Positions 33,702 through 45,276 of a DNA stretch of 64,000 nucleotides are shown here, one piece after another; positions within the stretch are counted from its first letter, which is position 1; the number at the start of each line of letters is the position of its first letter. Below the pieces are notes generated by a model, which worked only from the letters and a program-made list of their open reading frames with translations, ran no database searches and had not been told where the DNA came from. The stretch covers positions 310,001 to 374,000 of the forward strand of contig OZ020244.1 of the NCBI GenBank assembly GCA_963971285.1, in the 5' to 3' direction. This DNA comes from Astropecten irregularis. Lineage: Eukaryota > Echinodermata > Asteroidea > Paxillosida > Astropectinidae. The position numbers and the translations under genes were made by a program.

Positions 33702-33917
33702 CTGTGAAATGATGGCTGATGGTCCAGCAAACTCGGTCTTGAAGATGATGTTACTCCCTCCAGGAACAGTACCAACCTGGTAGTAGAAGGTGACTAAGCT
33801 CCTATCATCAGCTGTAGCTATCTCTAGCTGGAAGGCTGGCTGTGTATAATCTAGTCCAGGTATCTGCTCTACATCACACCTGTTGCCACCTGCTGCACTC
33901 CTTCTAGTTACTCCTTC
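33702..33917 (-). CDS. Modular extracellular protein, exon 2
   Basis: Acceptor ATGTAAAG|GAAGG and donor TCACAG|GTGACC; 216 bp, 72 codons, phase 0 at both ends. It encodes EGVTRRSAAGGNRCDVEQIP, then LEIATADDRSLVTFYYQVG and PGGSNIIFKTEF. It joins exon 3 cleanly in phase 0. Beta-rich and extracellular-looking; no named domain recognised. Confidence 0.65.
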
Positions 33918-34205
33918 CTTTACATGATTGAAAGAAGGTATTGAAGAATCAAATGTTATCAGCCTTGTCAAACAAATCTTTGCATCAGTGCTTAAAGGTG
34001 TATGTTCACATTACAATTTGGTTTAGATTTCCATCATGGAATTATGTTGTCTGTCAAGTTCCATGCAATGGGTGAAGATGCCTTACAAGTTACAGTTAAT
34101 AATATGTAATTATATTCAAAATAATGTAGCGGTAGGTAATGGCCCTTTCACATAGGACCTTGTTGCAGTGATGCAACAAAATATTGGTAATGCTTTAAGT
34201 TTCAA

Positions 34206-34530
34206 GGTATTTAGGGAGAGAAACTTTAATGCTGGTTGGTAATGCTAAAAAGCCAGGCCAGGCCTTTGCTTTGTCTGGGCTCTTGGGCTTCTATAATCCA
34301 TAGACTTGAACTATCAACTTCAAGTCCCTGCTTTGTCCTGGATCATAGTTTGCACTATTAATGAACTAAAAGACTGAGTCCATATTGATCATGGACATAA
34401 TCCAGAAGCCAGGCTTTGTAGTGAAGTTCAGGGCTGACAAGAGAAGGATTTCAGGCCTGAAGGCCAGGGCTTGGCCAGGCTTTTCAGTGGTCGAGCCCTG
34501 GCCAGTATTAAAGTTTCTTTCCTAAGAGAA
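34206..34530. repeat. Fold-back repeat with imperfect inverted ends
   Basis: GGGAGAGAAACTTTAATGCTGG near 34213 is matched in inverse by CCAGTATTAAAGTTTCTTTCC near 34502. The interior holds several AGGCCAGG/CCAGGC-type short repeats. It sits directly against the donor of exon 1. Possible MITE; low confidence in boundaries. Confidence 0.4.
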
Positions 34531-34544
34531 TAGATTCAAGTTAC

Positions 34545-34733
34545 CACTGGTGTTGAGTAGTCTTCAATAGCAGGTGGAGATGAATCAAGTCTCTTAGTGT
34601 CAACATCAAATATATTGCTGTGTATTGAAGAGGCTTGGTATCTCCACAGATCTGTCTTGTATAGAGTCTTCCGCCCAAAGAATGGAACCTTCAAGGTGAC
34701 TAAACCTTTGAGATGGAGTATCAACGGAATCAT
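34545..34733 (-). CDS. Modular extracellular protein, exon 1 of those visible
   Basis: A 189-bp open exon, phase 0, with acceptor GGATATAG|ATG and donor CCAGTG|GTAACT. It encodes ILHLKGLVTLKVPFFGRKTL, then YKTDLWRYQAS and a segment ending IEDYSTPV. The upstream frame contains TGA and TAG, so the exon cannot extend further left in this frame. The initial ATG may be internal or a true start; the protein very likely begins in exons further upstream that I could not find. Confidence 0.55.
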
Positions 34734-35215
34734 CTATATCCATCTTCAGTCTGTGGATGCCATGGAAACAAGAAAGACAAAAAGTAAGAAATGAAATGAT
34801 AATATTTACAGAATATCAACAGATGGGAAATTACAGGAACTATAATTCAACAGAGCTTGCATTAACTTTATCTCCACAAGCCACCGCAACTTAGGCCAAA
34901 AAGTCTCCAGTTTCTGGTCACCACGCGCCTCGCACGCTGTAGACCTGCGTGAAGTTTTCTATTTTGGACAAAACGATTTCCAAAAGCCACCAAACGTACC
35001 AGATTTGCAAGAATTTGGCTACTGCGTAATTTTAACGTGTTTTGAATAGGTGGGGTTGATTATAAAAATCATGGAGGTAGAATTAGAAAAGAATGGTGAT
35101 TTGGAATGGTCTAAGCCTCCATGTACTTAATCTGGGCACTTTTATCAGATGACGTCATTCGTGTCTGAATTAGTTGGCTGTGGCTTAATATTACACACGA
35201 TTCTATGGGAACTGG
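34734..35215. other. Intron or upstream non-coding sequence
   Basis: No exon is supported. A short phrase CATGGAGGTAGAAT occurs near 35070 and again near 37170 in a different context. Confidence 0.4.
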
Positions 35216-35223
35216 CTGTGGAT

Positions 35224-36734
35224 TAGGCCTGGGCGATTAACTCGATTAATCGATTAATCGCGATTACATTCCTGTGTCGATTACTCGATTAGTAAATTCT
35301 GAACTACTCGATTAATCGTGCCAGCGTGATTAGTGCCTTTCGAGTTGCGATTAATTCCATGAGTTACTACTATTCTCAGTCGATCAATAGCCATGCCGTG
35401 TATGTTGCACAGAGCAGCTGCATAGACTTGATGACAAGTCGTTAGACATTCGTGTTTTGTCCGTCCGTCTGTCAAAATTAGGTACAATCATTGTGCATCA
35501 TGCATCGTTCGTATAGTGAGGCATCGCGATCTTTATTCAATAGGGGTCGAGGGTGTACATGTACCGCGGTCGCGTCCCCGCATGTTGGAAATAATGCAGG
35601 ACGTACACAGTGTAATGTGAACACGCACACCGTACCCCTGGTGTAGCGATACAATTACCGACTTGATATCAAGTCTGCCTGCTGCACGTGCACCGGATGC
35701 CCGCCCAATTGTGACAGCACCATGACAACATTTTGAGATTACACTGTAATTGGCCAGTAGCCCTTCTAATAATACTGCCTTTATGGTCAACGTGGATGAG
35801 GCATGAATGAGGGCTATACCATTTCGCTGTTTATTGAGGTACTTTTAGTTATGTTGCATTTTCAATGAATACTATTTATCTCACTTAGTAATGAAACAAA
35901 AGGTTGTCGCACACAAACATAAGTTATTGAGTACATACAGTTTAAACGTGTCGCCGGGGTGAATTTTTATTCAACCCTGACAGCTGACAACGAAGTTTTT
36001 CTCAACCTAGGCCCACGTGTTTACAATGGATTCAGCTACCATGGCCGGCCAGCAAGGCTTGGCGCATGGCGTGATGATATGACACTCAACTACTAGTACT
36101 CGAGTGCAGACGCTATTCTATTAGACGATTACTGTACTGTATCGTATCGTATGATAATCGTGAAGTGAACATGTGGAGTAATCGTGAACTGAAAAATAAT
36201 CGCGATGTGTTTAGTAATCGTGAACTGAGTAATAATTGTGTTCACTGTTCAGTAATCGTGACCTGTATAATAATCGTGTTCACTGTTCAGCCTGCATGGG
36301 GTGTACATTGTGTCATCGTGTACTATCGTTGACCTGTACATGCATGGGTGGGACCACGTCTGTGTGTACCTACGTGAGGCTGTAACTGCATGCCTTGTCG
36401 GCCAACACTTCGCGAAATTACCCTACTTTACTGAAGGAATACCAATAATTGGGGACGATATTATCTTCCCGAATTTTGCATTATACCTTGTCAGAACAAA
36501 AATGGCAGTGCTCATTGCTCAATGCCTCGGAAATCAGAACTGATCGCTGTTGAAACTTGTAAGAATCAATGCATTACGCTAGTGCAGTTTACTGCATGCA
36601 GTGTCGCTATGATGAAAATAAGGTACGTGCTGCTTGTATATAGTCACTTCCGGGTAATCGCGATTAATCGATTAATCGCGATTATTTCCTCCGCGATTAA
36701 TCGATTAGTGAAAAGCACTAATCGCCCAGGCCTA
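35224..36734 (+). mobile_element. Non-autonomous hAT-like transposon, copy B (complete)
   Basis: The 1511-bp element begins TAGGCCTGGGCGATTA and ends TAATCGCCCAGGCCTA, a perfect 16-bp inverted repeat. CTGTGGAT lies on both sides (35216-35223 and 36735-36742), an exact 8-bp target duplication diagnostic of hAT. Subterminal DNA is packed with ATTAATCG/CGATTAAT in both orientations. Around 36150-36290 there is a short tandem of GTAATCGTGAACTG / AATAATCGTGTTCACTGTTC. No transposase ORF was found. Copy A at 1-1693 is the same family in opposite orientation. Confidence 0.93.
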
Positions 36735-38613
36735 CTGTGGATGCTTCCGAACACGGTGAGTAATTTCCAGCCATATCCAATTGATTCTGACCCGCCAACC
36801 ACCGTCTGTGAACCGGACAAACAAAGTGTGGTCTTATGTCCTGCTCATGTACAGGGCTGGAAATAAGGTTTGGTGAGGGCAACCCTGATAGCAGACGGAC
36901 GTCTTAAAGACGTCATCAACTGGTCGTAAACTGGTTTACTGGTCGTACGTCGTATGAACGACGTAATTACGACGTGATTTTTTAGTCATGCCTGAGACGA
37001 GTTTTTAGCAATCCTTTTTGTGGTTTGAAATGACCTGATTAGGACGTCTTTTTCACGTCAGAAATTAACCACTTTTGCACGACTAAAATATGACGTAATA
37101 TTTACGCTTTTTCTCTGACCAATATATAACGTATATTTTATACCCTCAATTTAGTCAATTTCATGTAACCATGGAGGTAGAATGTAACGTACACTCATGT
37201 CACGTCCTACCGGAATCTACACTCAAAAGTCAAGTACCAACGTGTTTGCCAAAATAATTTTTTTTAGAAATTTTAAACCATTGCGCGCTAAATTTCATAA
37301 ACTTGTGCAAGTCTACAAGTATAATGCTTGAAATGTGGAGTGCCTATTAGATGCAATAATCAGCATCTGTGTTATTGTATTGACAAAATTCATGTTACAA
37401 TAATAGCTGTATTTGTAGTTTTAAAGTTATTTCAATAGCAGTGCCACTGTACCGTGTATAAATAAATAAAAATCAAAACAGTAGTGGGACAACACACGTC
37501 TCCCCGACGCTAAAGGACTTGGCAAGTCTACGGATCATATTTCAATCGACCGTTAGAATTTGTATGCGGAGGAAATGTAACGGACGGCAGTACGCAATTT
37601 GCTCAGGAATTCCTCGAGATTTGGTGAAACAGTGAGTATTTACGCATATTTGTGTATATCCATGCTTTCTCTTGAATCCCCTGTATTTATATTCATAGGT
37701 TTAAAACCGATGTCGTGTGAGGAAAAGGCCCTAATCATTATGAAACTTTGTCTGAATCTTTGATCGTGGGGCCTACGATGGACACGGCCATTATAACATG
37801 ACCTTGCATTGTGTACAGCACAGTACGTGTATTGTGTACAGTACAGTACAGTACATGAGTACAGTGCTATAGGATTTGCATTGGCAAAGGCCTATCGAGT
37901 GTTGCGTGTTATAAACTGTTTATTGTATCTCGATCCTAGATCTGGCATGATGTAGGTAGGCCTAGTTGTAGGCCTACTGGAAAGTTGTGTAAAGAAGGAT
38001 GACCTTCTGAAGTTCACAAACGAAAATAAATGGTTTGAAAATTGTTCAGCCATAGGTCTTCGGTCAATCAGTTCATGCTCAACGATTGTCAGTTTAATCT
38101 GCCTGATTTAAAGTAGGCCCTAATGAAGTTGACTTAACTTCAGATTTATTGATTTGATGTCCTCTATTTTATTGTTTTCTTCATAGGCTGTGGTAAAGCT
38201 GGAGTTGGAGAAAGGAACTTGGATCATTTTTGTCACGTAGACTTCAGTGAAAGATGACTTCGGACTGGACTAGACTGTCTTTCAGTTGAGGCCGGCATGG
38301 GATTCTGAAGGATAGGTGTTTTTCCTGCCTTTGAATGTTGTAAGTTTCAATATTTTATTTCACGGCATTCTTGTTGAAACCATCTAAATCTAGGAGTCTG
38401 TAAATTTATATTTAGTTACTGGGCACTCTCACATTCTCAGTACTGCCTGTCGCCCCACTGTCATTTTACAATTCAACCGCATGGTCTAGCATAGTAGTAC
38501 ATATAGCACTAGCAGTAACTGCACCCAACACACAAGCAAGCCTTTTCACCAGTGCTGGAGGGCATATTACATCATGCATGGCAGGGTCAATGTAATGTCC
38601 TTAACAATAACAT

Positions 38614-38831
38614 GAGTTTCTTTCCACGTACTGCTTCACTCTGGAACTCCTTACCTGCATCCTGTTTCCCTGCTGTATATAATTTGTCTAAGTTCAAGTG
38701 CAATGTCAATAGGCTTCTGTTATCCTAATTCTGTGCACTTTCTTTTCCTTTCTCTTTCTTTTTTAGCCCTCACCTTGAGTGGCCTTTGTGCCTTGTGTTG
38801 GGCGACTTCCATAAAAAAAAAAAAAAAAAAA
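38614..38831 (+). mobile_element. 5'-truncated LINE B copy (3' end only)
   Basis: From GAGTTTCTTTCCACG to the terminal A run, the sequence matches 49492-49690 of the full LINE with a few substitutions, including the end of ORF2 and the 3' UTR phrase TTGTGTTGGGCGACTTCC. It is a typical 5'-truncated insertion ending in poly(A). Confidence 0.92.
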
Positions 38832-39441
38832 TGGTGGTAATTGTACACTGCTTGACCAGTGATCCCTTGCCTTGTTACTGTATTGGCCCATGCCTTACTG
38901 TTCATTCTATGTACTGCACATGGCATAATGGTTATTTCAAGTCCAAAAATATTTTATATCACCACCGTGATAATGTTCAGAGTTCAAACAAAAACGAGCA
39001 AAACTAGTATTACAGCTATACAGTATGTTGTGCATTAATAAATGGATGTATTATGTTATTGTTTTCATTTTGCAGATGCTGTGAAGTCCTCTAATGACAG
39101 ACATAAACAAAGAAGACTTAGATTGAGTGGTTTCTTTATGACTGGTTGAGTGGTTGGTGAGGAAAACTTTATTCTTATAGAGATGTGGCAATTGAACTAG
39201 CTCGATCGAGGCTGGATAGAAAATGCATGTTTACAAACAGAGCACTAGTGTCTTGCTTTTTATTATGCAAAGCTAAGTCTGTCTGATCACAGTGCAGTTA
39301 AATTTACAGTCAGTATGTACAGGTTCAAGCATATAATAGGCATGTACTGTCTTCAGAAGTTCACAATTTAATTTACTTTCATGTTTAAGTGAAATCTCAC
39401 TTTCCAGGTTTGATACAATTAATACAAACAAATTACATACA

Positions 39442-39645
39442 ACAATAACAATTTAGCTTTAGTTACATTTTAATGAAATGGAGCTTTTTAAGGTGTTATT
39501 TGTTACTGTTATTTTTTTAACAGTGTTACTGTTATTTTTGTTTAACAGTGTATTGTTAAAAAAATAACAGTAACAAATAACACCTTATAAAGCTTGCAAG
39601 TCCATTTCATTTAAATGTAACTAAAGCCAAATTGTTGTTGTTATT
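39442..39645. repeat. Long palindrome (~90-bp arms)
   Basis: The left arm runs from ACAATAACAATTTAGC, through ATGAAATGGA, to AAGGTGTTATTTGTTACTG. It is mirrored by CAGTAACAAATAACACCTT, TCCATTTCAT and GCCAAATTGTTGTTG to 39645. Arms are highly similar with small indels around a ~25-bp centre. It could be a fold-back MITE. Confidence 0.8.
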
Positions 39646-39648
39646 TTT

Positions 39649-39710
39649 TTCATTCATAGGTATACAATACTGCAGTATATTCATGCCAGTATTGTATACC
39701 TATGAATGAA
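39649..39710. repeat. Perfect 24-bp inverted repeat
   Basis: Bases 39649-39672 (TTCATTCATAGGTATAC...) are the exact inverse complement of 39687-39710, with a 14-base loop. It directly follows the larger palindrome, so two separate hairpins stand side by side. Confidence 0.9.
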
Positions 39711-40275
39711 AGAAAATTAATGCAAAGTCTTCCATCTGGAAGAATTGAACTTTTTGCTGTATCTGCTCTTTATTCCCATTCACTGCCATTAATTATATAA
39801 ATTTATCTCGTACTAAAATGGGTGGCAAAACTAAATGTTTATTTTGTTTTTAGTTTACTCATTTTTCAAAAATTGCTAGATTTTTTTTTCTGTTTGAAAT
39901 ACTTTTTTAAATACTTTACAATTTTGTTAACCTTTGTGTAAACCTAGGAAATTGAATGACTTCAATTGATCAAAGAGAAGAAACAGGTCCAAAACATGAC
40001 ATTTCAGAGAATTGAAGTTGTGACGAATCATTTTAAATTCAAGTTCAAAATGTATGTTTTTCTAAATGTTTATTTAAATGTTTCTGCCTTTGTCTAATTT
40101 CTAGGGAAGCTGGTATTTATGATCTAAGTTAAGAGTGAATTATGTCATGTGGTCATTTTCATCAAATAAAATGTATGTGTATTTTATGTTGACAACATAT
40201 GCAATTGTTTCTCACTTGACTTGTATTTTCTTTTATTGTCCTCATCCCTAATTCACAGGCCGGACTGCTGGTATG

Positions 40276-40441
40276 ACATTGGGACAACTGATTATTACTT
40301 TATAGCCGATAACGATGCTTGATGATGTTGTTTTGAAAGCAAAGGTTTGATCGTCCTGCGTAACTTAACGCACGGCTGCTACGGCACTAACATTATAAAC
40401 CCACATTCGCCCAACGAGGAAACGATCAGTTGTCCCAATGT
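40276..40441. repeat. 16-bp inverted repeat pair
   Basis: CATTGGGACAACTGAT (40276-40291) and ATCAGTTGTCCCAATG (40426-40441) are perfect complements separated by 134 bp. They are near a 70-codon ORF (40347-40559) that has no recognisable family and may be the remnant of the element's coding part. Confidence 0.6.
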
Positions 40442-40856
40442 TACGCCAACACTTCGAGTTTTAATACGGTGGCCCCATGGTGAAGCCTTCATCGACACAG
40501 TGTCCTTTGAAGAAATAAAACAAGACTATCTAAAACAAGCAGCAACTTTGACGTCATAAAGTCGTCTTCTAAACCTAAGAAAAATTACGTCTTAAAGACG
40601 ACTTTTTATTAGTAAAAAATACGTCTTTTATCACATAAATAAGACGTCAAACAGACCAGTTTAAGTCGTTATTATGACGTGTTTATGACATGTTATTTGG
40701 TCCAATAAGACGGAAAAATCACGTAAAAATACGACGTCTATCTGACGTCTTACATCTGTGCAACTTTTCGTCATAAAGACGTCTTTGTAAGACGTCTATA
40801 AGACGTGTCACACAACGTAAATATGACGTGATTTTTACGTGTCTCTGCTATCAGGG

Positions 40857-41437
40857 AAGGCCAAATGGCCTTGGTAATTTTCAAATTTTGGGGGCACGAA
40901 GGCCATTAGGAAGGGCACGAAGGCCAAATACTCTTTAGCTGTAGGGCACCAAGGCAAAAATTAAAAACTGAAGTTTTATAGAGTGACCATAAACCAAAAC
41001 AGCCTTTTTTGTTTCCTCTTTAAACCTCACTCAAATATACTTGATAATCTTGTTTTATACAAACATTTCTTTCCATTAGATGTTGTAAAAAAATTTTAGT
41101 TCTGAGTCATCTCGGTGTTTTGGTTTGTTTGAAAACCGGCCGTCGGGATTCACGGTGTACTCCCGATGTCCCAATGAAATCATACATGTGCATACACATG
41201 TGCATGTGCATTATGTACATGTACACATGTACAATACCCCAGTAGTGCGACTTTTTATATATTTCTTTCTCGTTGACAACTAAAAGAAATTAACATAAAA
41301 AAACAGAGCTGTTTTGAATTTGTCTCACTTACATTTTAACGATTTTTTACTTCATCGATCCCATAATGCAGTAAAAGCTGTAGCCCTATTTCTCATTGTT
41401 TACAATGTTGACATACATGATAATATAAACTATAAGG
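40857..41437. other. Non-coding; GGGCACGAAGGCC repeats
   Basis: No gene. Short repeats of GGGCACGAAGGCC and GGGCACCAAGGC occur at 40890-40950, flanking the site into which the 4-kb element inserted. Around 41180-41240 a run of ACATGTGCATGTACAT alternates. Confidence 0.45.
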
Positions 41438-41446
41438 TTTAACTTA

Positions 41447-41962
41447 GGCAGTGGATATTTTGCCGGCGACGGCAAAACTTCCGAAACGCTATTTTGCCGG
41501 TAAGTGTTTTCTGATTGGTCAGTACCTGTGACGTATTTGTTGCCAGCAACGCGTGCCGGAGCTGTATCGAACTCACCACTGAATTGGTCGATCTCTGGCC
41601 CGTTCGCCTGGAGCGGTACTTTTTGCCGCCTTTCACGCAAGCATATTTCAACTCAAAATAAACAAGCGCTTCGTTGCCCTTGACGTTACTTCGTTTGGCA
41701 GTCTGCAGCCAGCGTACGGGTGTCTCGTTTCCAGTAGCTTAATTTTTGCTGCCTCTCGAAGTTGGAAATAGCACGTTCAACATCTCCGAAACTAGAAAAT
41801 TTGTCGCTAACACGTAACACGCTCGTCATGGACGCCATGATTATCTGAGCTGAGGTGCGAGTGCCGGTAGGAGATGACGTCATTACCAGCCAATCAGAAA
41901 ACACTTACCGGCAAAATAGCGTTTCGGAATTTTTGCCGTCGCCGGAAAAAATATCCACTGCC
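41447..41962. mobile_element. 516-bp TIR element with 9-bp TSD (MULE-like)
   Basis: About 75-bp inverted ends begin GGCAGTGGATATTTTGCCGG and finish in AATATCCACTGCC. TTTAACTTA is present on both sides (41438-41446 and 41963-41971). Long TIR plus a 9-bp duplication suggests a non-autonomous Mutator-like element. Interior ORFs of about 70 codons are not recognisable. Confidence 0.85.
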
Positions 41963-41971
41963 TTTAACTTA

Positions 41972-43600
41972 TGAATATGATGTCAAAATTGTAAAACAGA
42001 TCGCCTCAAAAATGCCTGAAATTAAGTCAAATGATTCCATGAAAGCACCTGCCGGCTTCTACACATGTCAAAGACGAACACGTGGTACTTTAGTGGTACT
42101 TACGATTATTTTCTGGACTGCAATTTCGGCAATTAAATTTGTCGCCTGTCAACATCGAACATGCATCAAGTTGTTGAAGACTCAATCTCAATACGTTTGT
42201 ACACTACAAAGATTCCCATGCGCTTTAGCAATGAGTTCACGTACAATGTTATTACACGGAGACTGGGAACTTGACACAATGTCATCACAGACTTACCAAA
42301 TTATATCAATGACTGTTTTATGTTACACTTATAGGCAAACACCTGGACCAACATGGCGTTTGAGTTAACGGCGGCATAAAACAGTTATCCATGTTTAGCA
42401 AAAGCTAGCCTGTGACATTCGTGGTAGTTCCCAGACTTCGTGTATGTGGCTCATTGCTAAAGTGCGTGATAATTTTTAATACAGATCTATGGTGCTCACT
42501 CGATCACGAAATAAATATTGGTGCAGGCCAAATTTTGGATCCTTCTCCGTCTTCGTCAGGGCTTTGAATTGTGTCTTGAATGGTATAATATTTCATGTAT
42601 TTGGACGAAAAGCAGTATAATTATGTGGTGGGTTTCGATGTAAAAGTTAAATCTGTCTCCCCGCCAAATGTGTCCGCAGGGGTGTAAATGTGTCCACGTA
42701 GGCGGACACAAGTTTACAGAAGGTCACCGACATCCTAAAATCAAGATGTCCACATCCTGAGAAGTTCTGGTTATATAAAGTTTGAACGTATGATATGAGG
42801 GCCTATGCCGAACCGTTTGCCCATTGCAAGGTGGTAACCTCTCAGGATGTTGTCATCTTGACTTTAATACTGAAGTCGTCATCCCTTACGTGACTGATTA
42901 TCTCAAGATGTCGTCATCTTGTCTGTAATAATAATGTCATCATCCCGAGATACAGTATCTCTACAAATCTGATGTCACCTCTAGAGCTCCGTAATTAGAG
43001 GTGAGAGAGGGCGCACTTTTAACTGTGTTATGAATGAACAAGTCAGTGCTCAAAAAAATATAAAAAAATTATTATAACAAAAAAATTAAAAGCTAAAATA
43101 ATAGGCGAACATTGGGAGCGCACAATAACATCCACTGGTATAATGCACATAATGCACATGGCTATTAGATTATGCTCCATCAGTCTTCACTTCATTGCAT
43201 TATTCTTGAATAAGTAAAGCTAAGAATAAACCTCCATTTGAGCTTATTAATCCTCTGCCTTACACAGCTTATTTCTAATTGTTTGGCATTTTATTTTGAC
43301 TGATGCGGATTCACGAGTTTTCAGGTAGCAGGTACTTGTGTATACCAAATTGACAGGCAACACGGTTTAGCGGAGACGTACGTAGGCCTACAGCCCTGGC
43401 GTACGGCGTACAGTCACCGTGCTTCGCCTGCTTGATGAGACCCGAGAGAGTACCGTATGACTACAGAGTGCTGCCTGGTGTACGCGTAGTGTGGTCACAG
43501 CGTGGCAAGTACTAGGGGTGACCGACCCATGATACTGTAACAAGCCAATAACATTACATACACGACCCCAGACGTGCAAGTGTCACTGGGATATATATAT
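41972..43600. other. Non-coding region
   Basis: No supported gene. Between 42700 and 42960 the phrases AAGATGTC-ATC and CATCTTG / CTCAGGATG recur four or five times in both orientations, an old degenerate repeat. Minus-strand ORFs at 43388-43797 have no recognisable family. Confidence 0.4.
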
Positions 43601-43603
43601 GAG

Positions 43604-43613
43604 CTATATAAAA
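43604..43613 (+). promoter_or_regulatory. Candidate TATA box
   Basis: TATATAAAAG is a close TATA match on the plus strand, about 530 bp ahead of the candidate first exon at 44140. It is only positional evidence; no start site can be read from sequence. Confidence 0.25.
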
Positions 43614-44139
43614 GTCTAGACCTATTGTTCCAAGTGGCTGGATCCGGTTCCATCCAGTTCACTTCATCAAATTTGCAAGGTTGAAAATAATCCCAGCCGA
43701 AACTTATCGCTTGGACATATGCAAATGACCACGCACTATCCTCCAATGAGGATAGCCATATGCCAGACGTTTGGCGCTCGTTCTCAAAACTAACCAATTA
43801 CTGCAGCCAAAAAAGTCTAGCTCATGAATATTAATTTGTATCTACTTGGGCGCGAGAGCGGAGTTTTGTCATTCTGCTCTCTGAAGTCAGTCGGGGAAGG
43901 TTCATGACACTTGCTCCGCTCGGCCTTCACATTTTTGGCATCATGATCTGCCGAAAAATGGATCCGAATCTTACGAAAAACGGTCCTGCCAGTTTCCAGA
44001 ATTTCCTGCAGATAGATGTGACAGGATACCTTACGAGTGCACTTGTTTTTTGAGTTGTGGGACTTGACTTTTGCGTCACTTATTCAACCGTACATTCTGA
44101 CAGTAGGCCTACCGGCTATCGCACCGCCGGCCGGCGACC

Positions 44140-44227
44140 ATGGAACCTTTGCAATGGGCTGGTGGAAACTTCGACCCTAAACTTCAGACGTGTTCTGAAA
44201 GTTATTTGACCCCAGATGAACCCCGAG
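44140..44227 (+). CDS. Candidate 5' coding exon (37-residue ORF after splicing)
   Basis: GCGACCATGG gives a strong translation-start context. The frame MEPLQWAGGNFDPKLQTCSE... runs 29 codons to a good donor CGAG|GTGAGT. If spliced to the acceptor TTTTTTTGCAG| at 45061, only eight more codons follow before TAG (45085-45087). It may be a small ORF in a mostly non-coding transcript, or the true second exon may be elsewhere. I do not recognise a family. Confidence 0.35.
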
Positions 44228-45061
44228 GTGAGTGAAAAATAAGTTGCAAAAATCATTGATTCCGTTGAATGCTTATTGTATTGCCTATTGGCAAGTCAAA
44301 TATTCCCGGCCAAAAACTTGTTTTCCTGCATAAATTATTTTCCTTCAAACATATTTTGGCATTTTTATTCTTATCGGTAATATTCTGAGGAACTCGCAGC
44401 AGTTTTTTTTGATAACGAGAATCCGTTGGCCAGCGTAAAATGGTAAACCAACCAGGCTAGTCAGTTAGTATGACTGTGCTAATGTCAGGATGTCTGTCTA
44501 TGAAAACCACTTTGTATCATCAATTAACACATCGGATCATGTCAAGAGTTCAATGTTGTTCAATACATTCATACAAATTTGCATATGAATTGAAATGCCA
44601 GGTGCACCACTGGCAGGTCACGCGCGCCTATTATAAGACGCGCACTTATTTACTCATCCATTGTGTGCTACCATGGCTACTGCTAGTCAATAAAAGGATG
44701 TGCCAAAAAGATGTGTATTTCAGAAAAACAAGCCATTTATTCTCCCACATTCCTCAACTTCCTGAAAACTAGTCCAAATCACTGTAATGAGAAAACAGTG
44801 AAGACATACATTTTCTTCACACCTTGATTGAGATTTGGAAAGAAAAATTTGATTACAAATTTAATTCATTTAAAGAAGAGTTTGTCCTGCTAAGTGTTGA
44901 CATTGGTACAGTTTAATTATTTGGATTGGAAATGGGCAAAGAATCTTCAAGCTTTCTAGTATTTGATAGTGCTCTTTAAAAAACATTATGTCAGGAAGAT
45001 GCTTCACTGTCAACCACAGTTGAACAATGTTTATGTTTGATTTTCTTCTCTTTTTTTGCAG
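44228..45061 (+). other. Putative intron
   Basis: Runs from GTGAGT to TTTCTCTTTTTTTGCAG. It contains no recognisable gene. Confidence 0.35.
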
Positions 45062-45276
45062 GAAAGAAATGGAGACAAGAGTGTTAGCTCAGTTGTCAAT
45101 ATCTTAGATGGCTCTGCTCTGAGGAAGATGACTACTTCTCATCAAAGCTTCCACACACGATCAGACGCAAGACAGGGCTGTTTGCTGAGGTTTTCTCTCT
45201 TCTGTCCAGCCATGGGAAGGATTCTTGAATGAGTCACATATACATCCAACACAAGAATCTTCATGGATCCATTCAG
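45062..45276 (+). ncRNA. Candidate second exon of the plus-strand transcript
   Basis: Bounded by TTTTTTTGCAG|GAAAG and ATTCAG|GTGATA. It contains stops in all frames apart from the first eight codons that continue the exon at 44140. Later exon-like segments of the same strand are at 57.6-62.4 kb. Confidence 0.35.

Larger units (their letters stand above)
36883..40856. mobile_element. 3974-bp TIR element with GACGTC subterminal repeats, unclassified
   Basis: The ends are CCCTGATAGCAGA (36883) and TCTGCTATCAGGG (40856), perfect 13-bp TIRs. About 250-350 bp inside each end is full of ACGTC/GACGT motifs in direct and inverted order, such as ACGTCTTAAAGACGTC and TACGACGTGATTTTT. The flanks are AA on both sides, possibly a 2-bp duplication. 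Short TIRs with dense subterminal repeats and 2-3-bp duplications recall CACTA/EnSpm elements, but the terminus is not CACTA, so I leave it unclassified. No transposase was recognised in the interior, which contains a LINE fragment and two palindromes. Confidence 0.7.

Noticed and set aside
36301-36866. ORFs of 80-114 codons in and after hAT copy B
   Set aside because: Within or across the transposon end, with no transposase motifs.
41439-41904. Small ORFs inside the 516-bp TIR element
   Set aside because: They overlap the TIRs in several frames and have no family resemblance.
43388-43797. Minus-strand ORF with FAYVQAISFGWDYF
   Set aside because: 100 codons without recognisable domain, overlapping another frame and a TATA-like region; not enough support.
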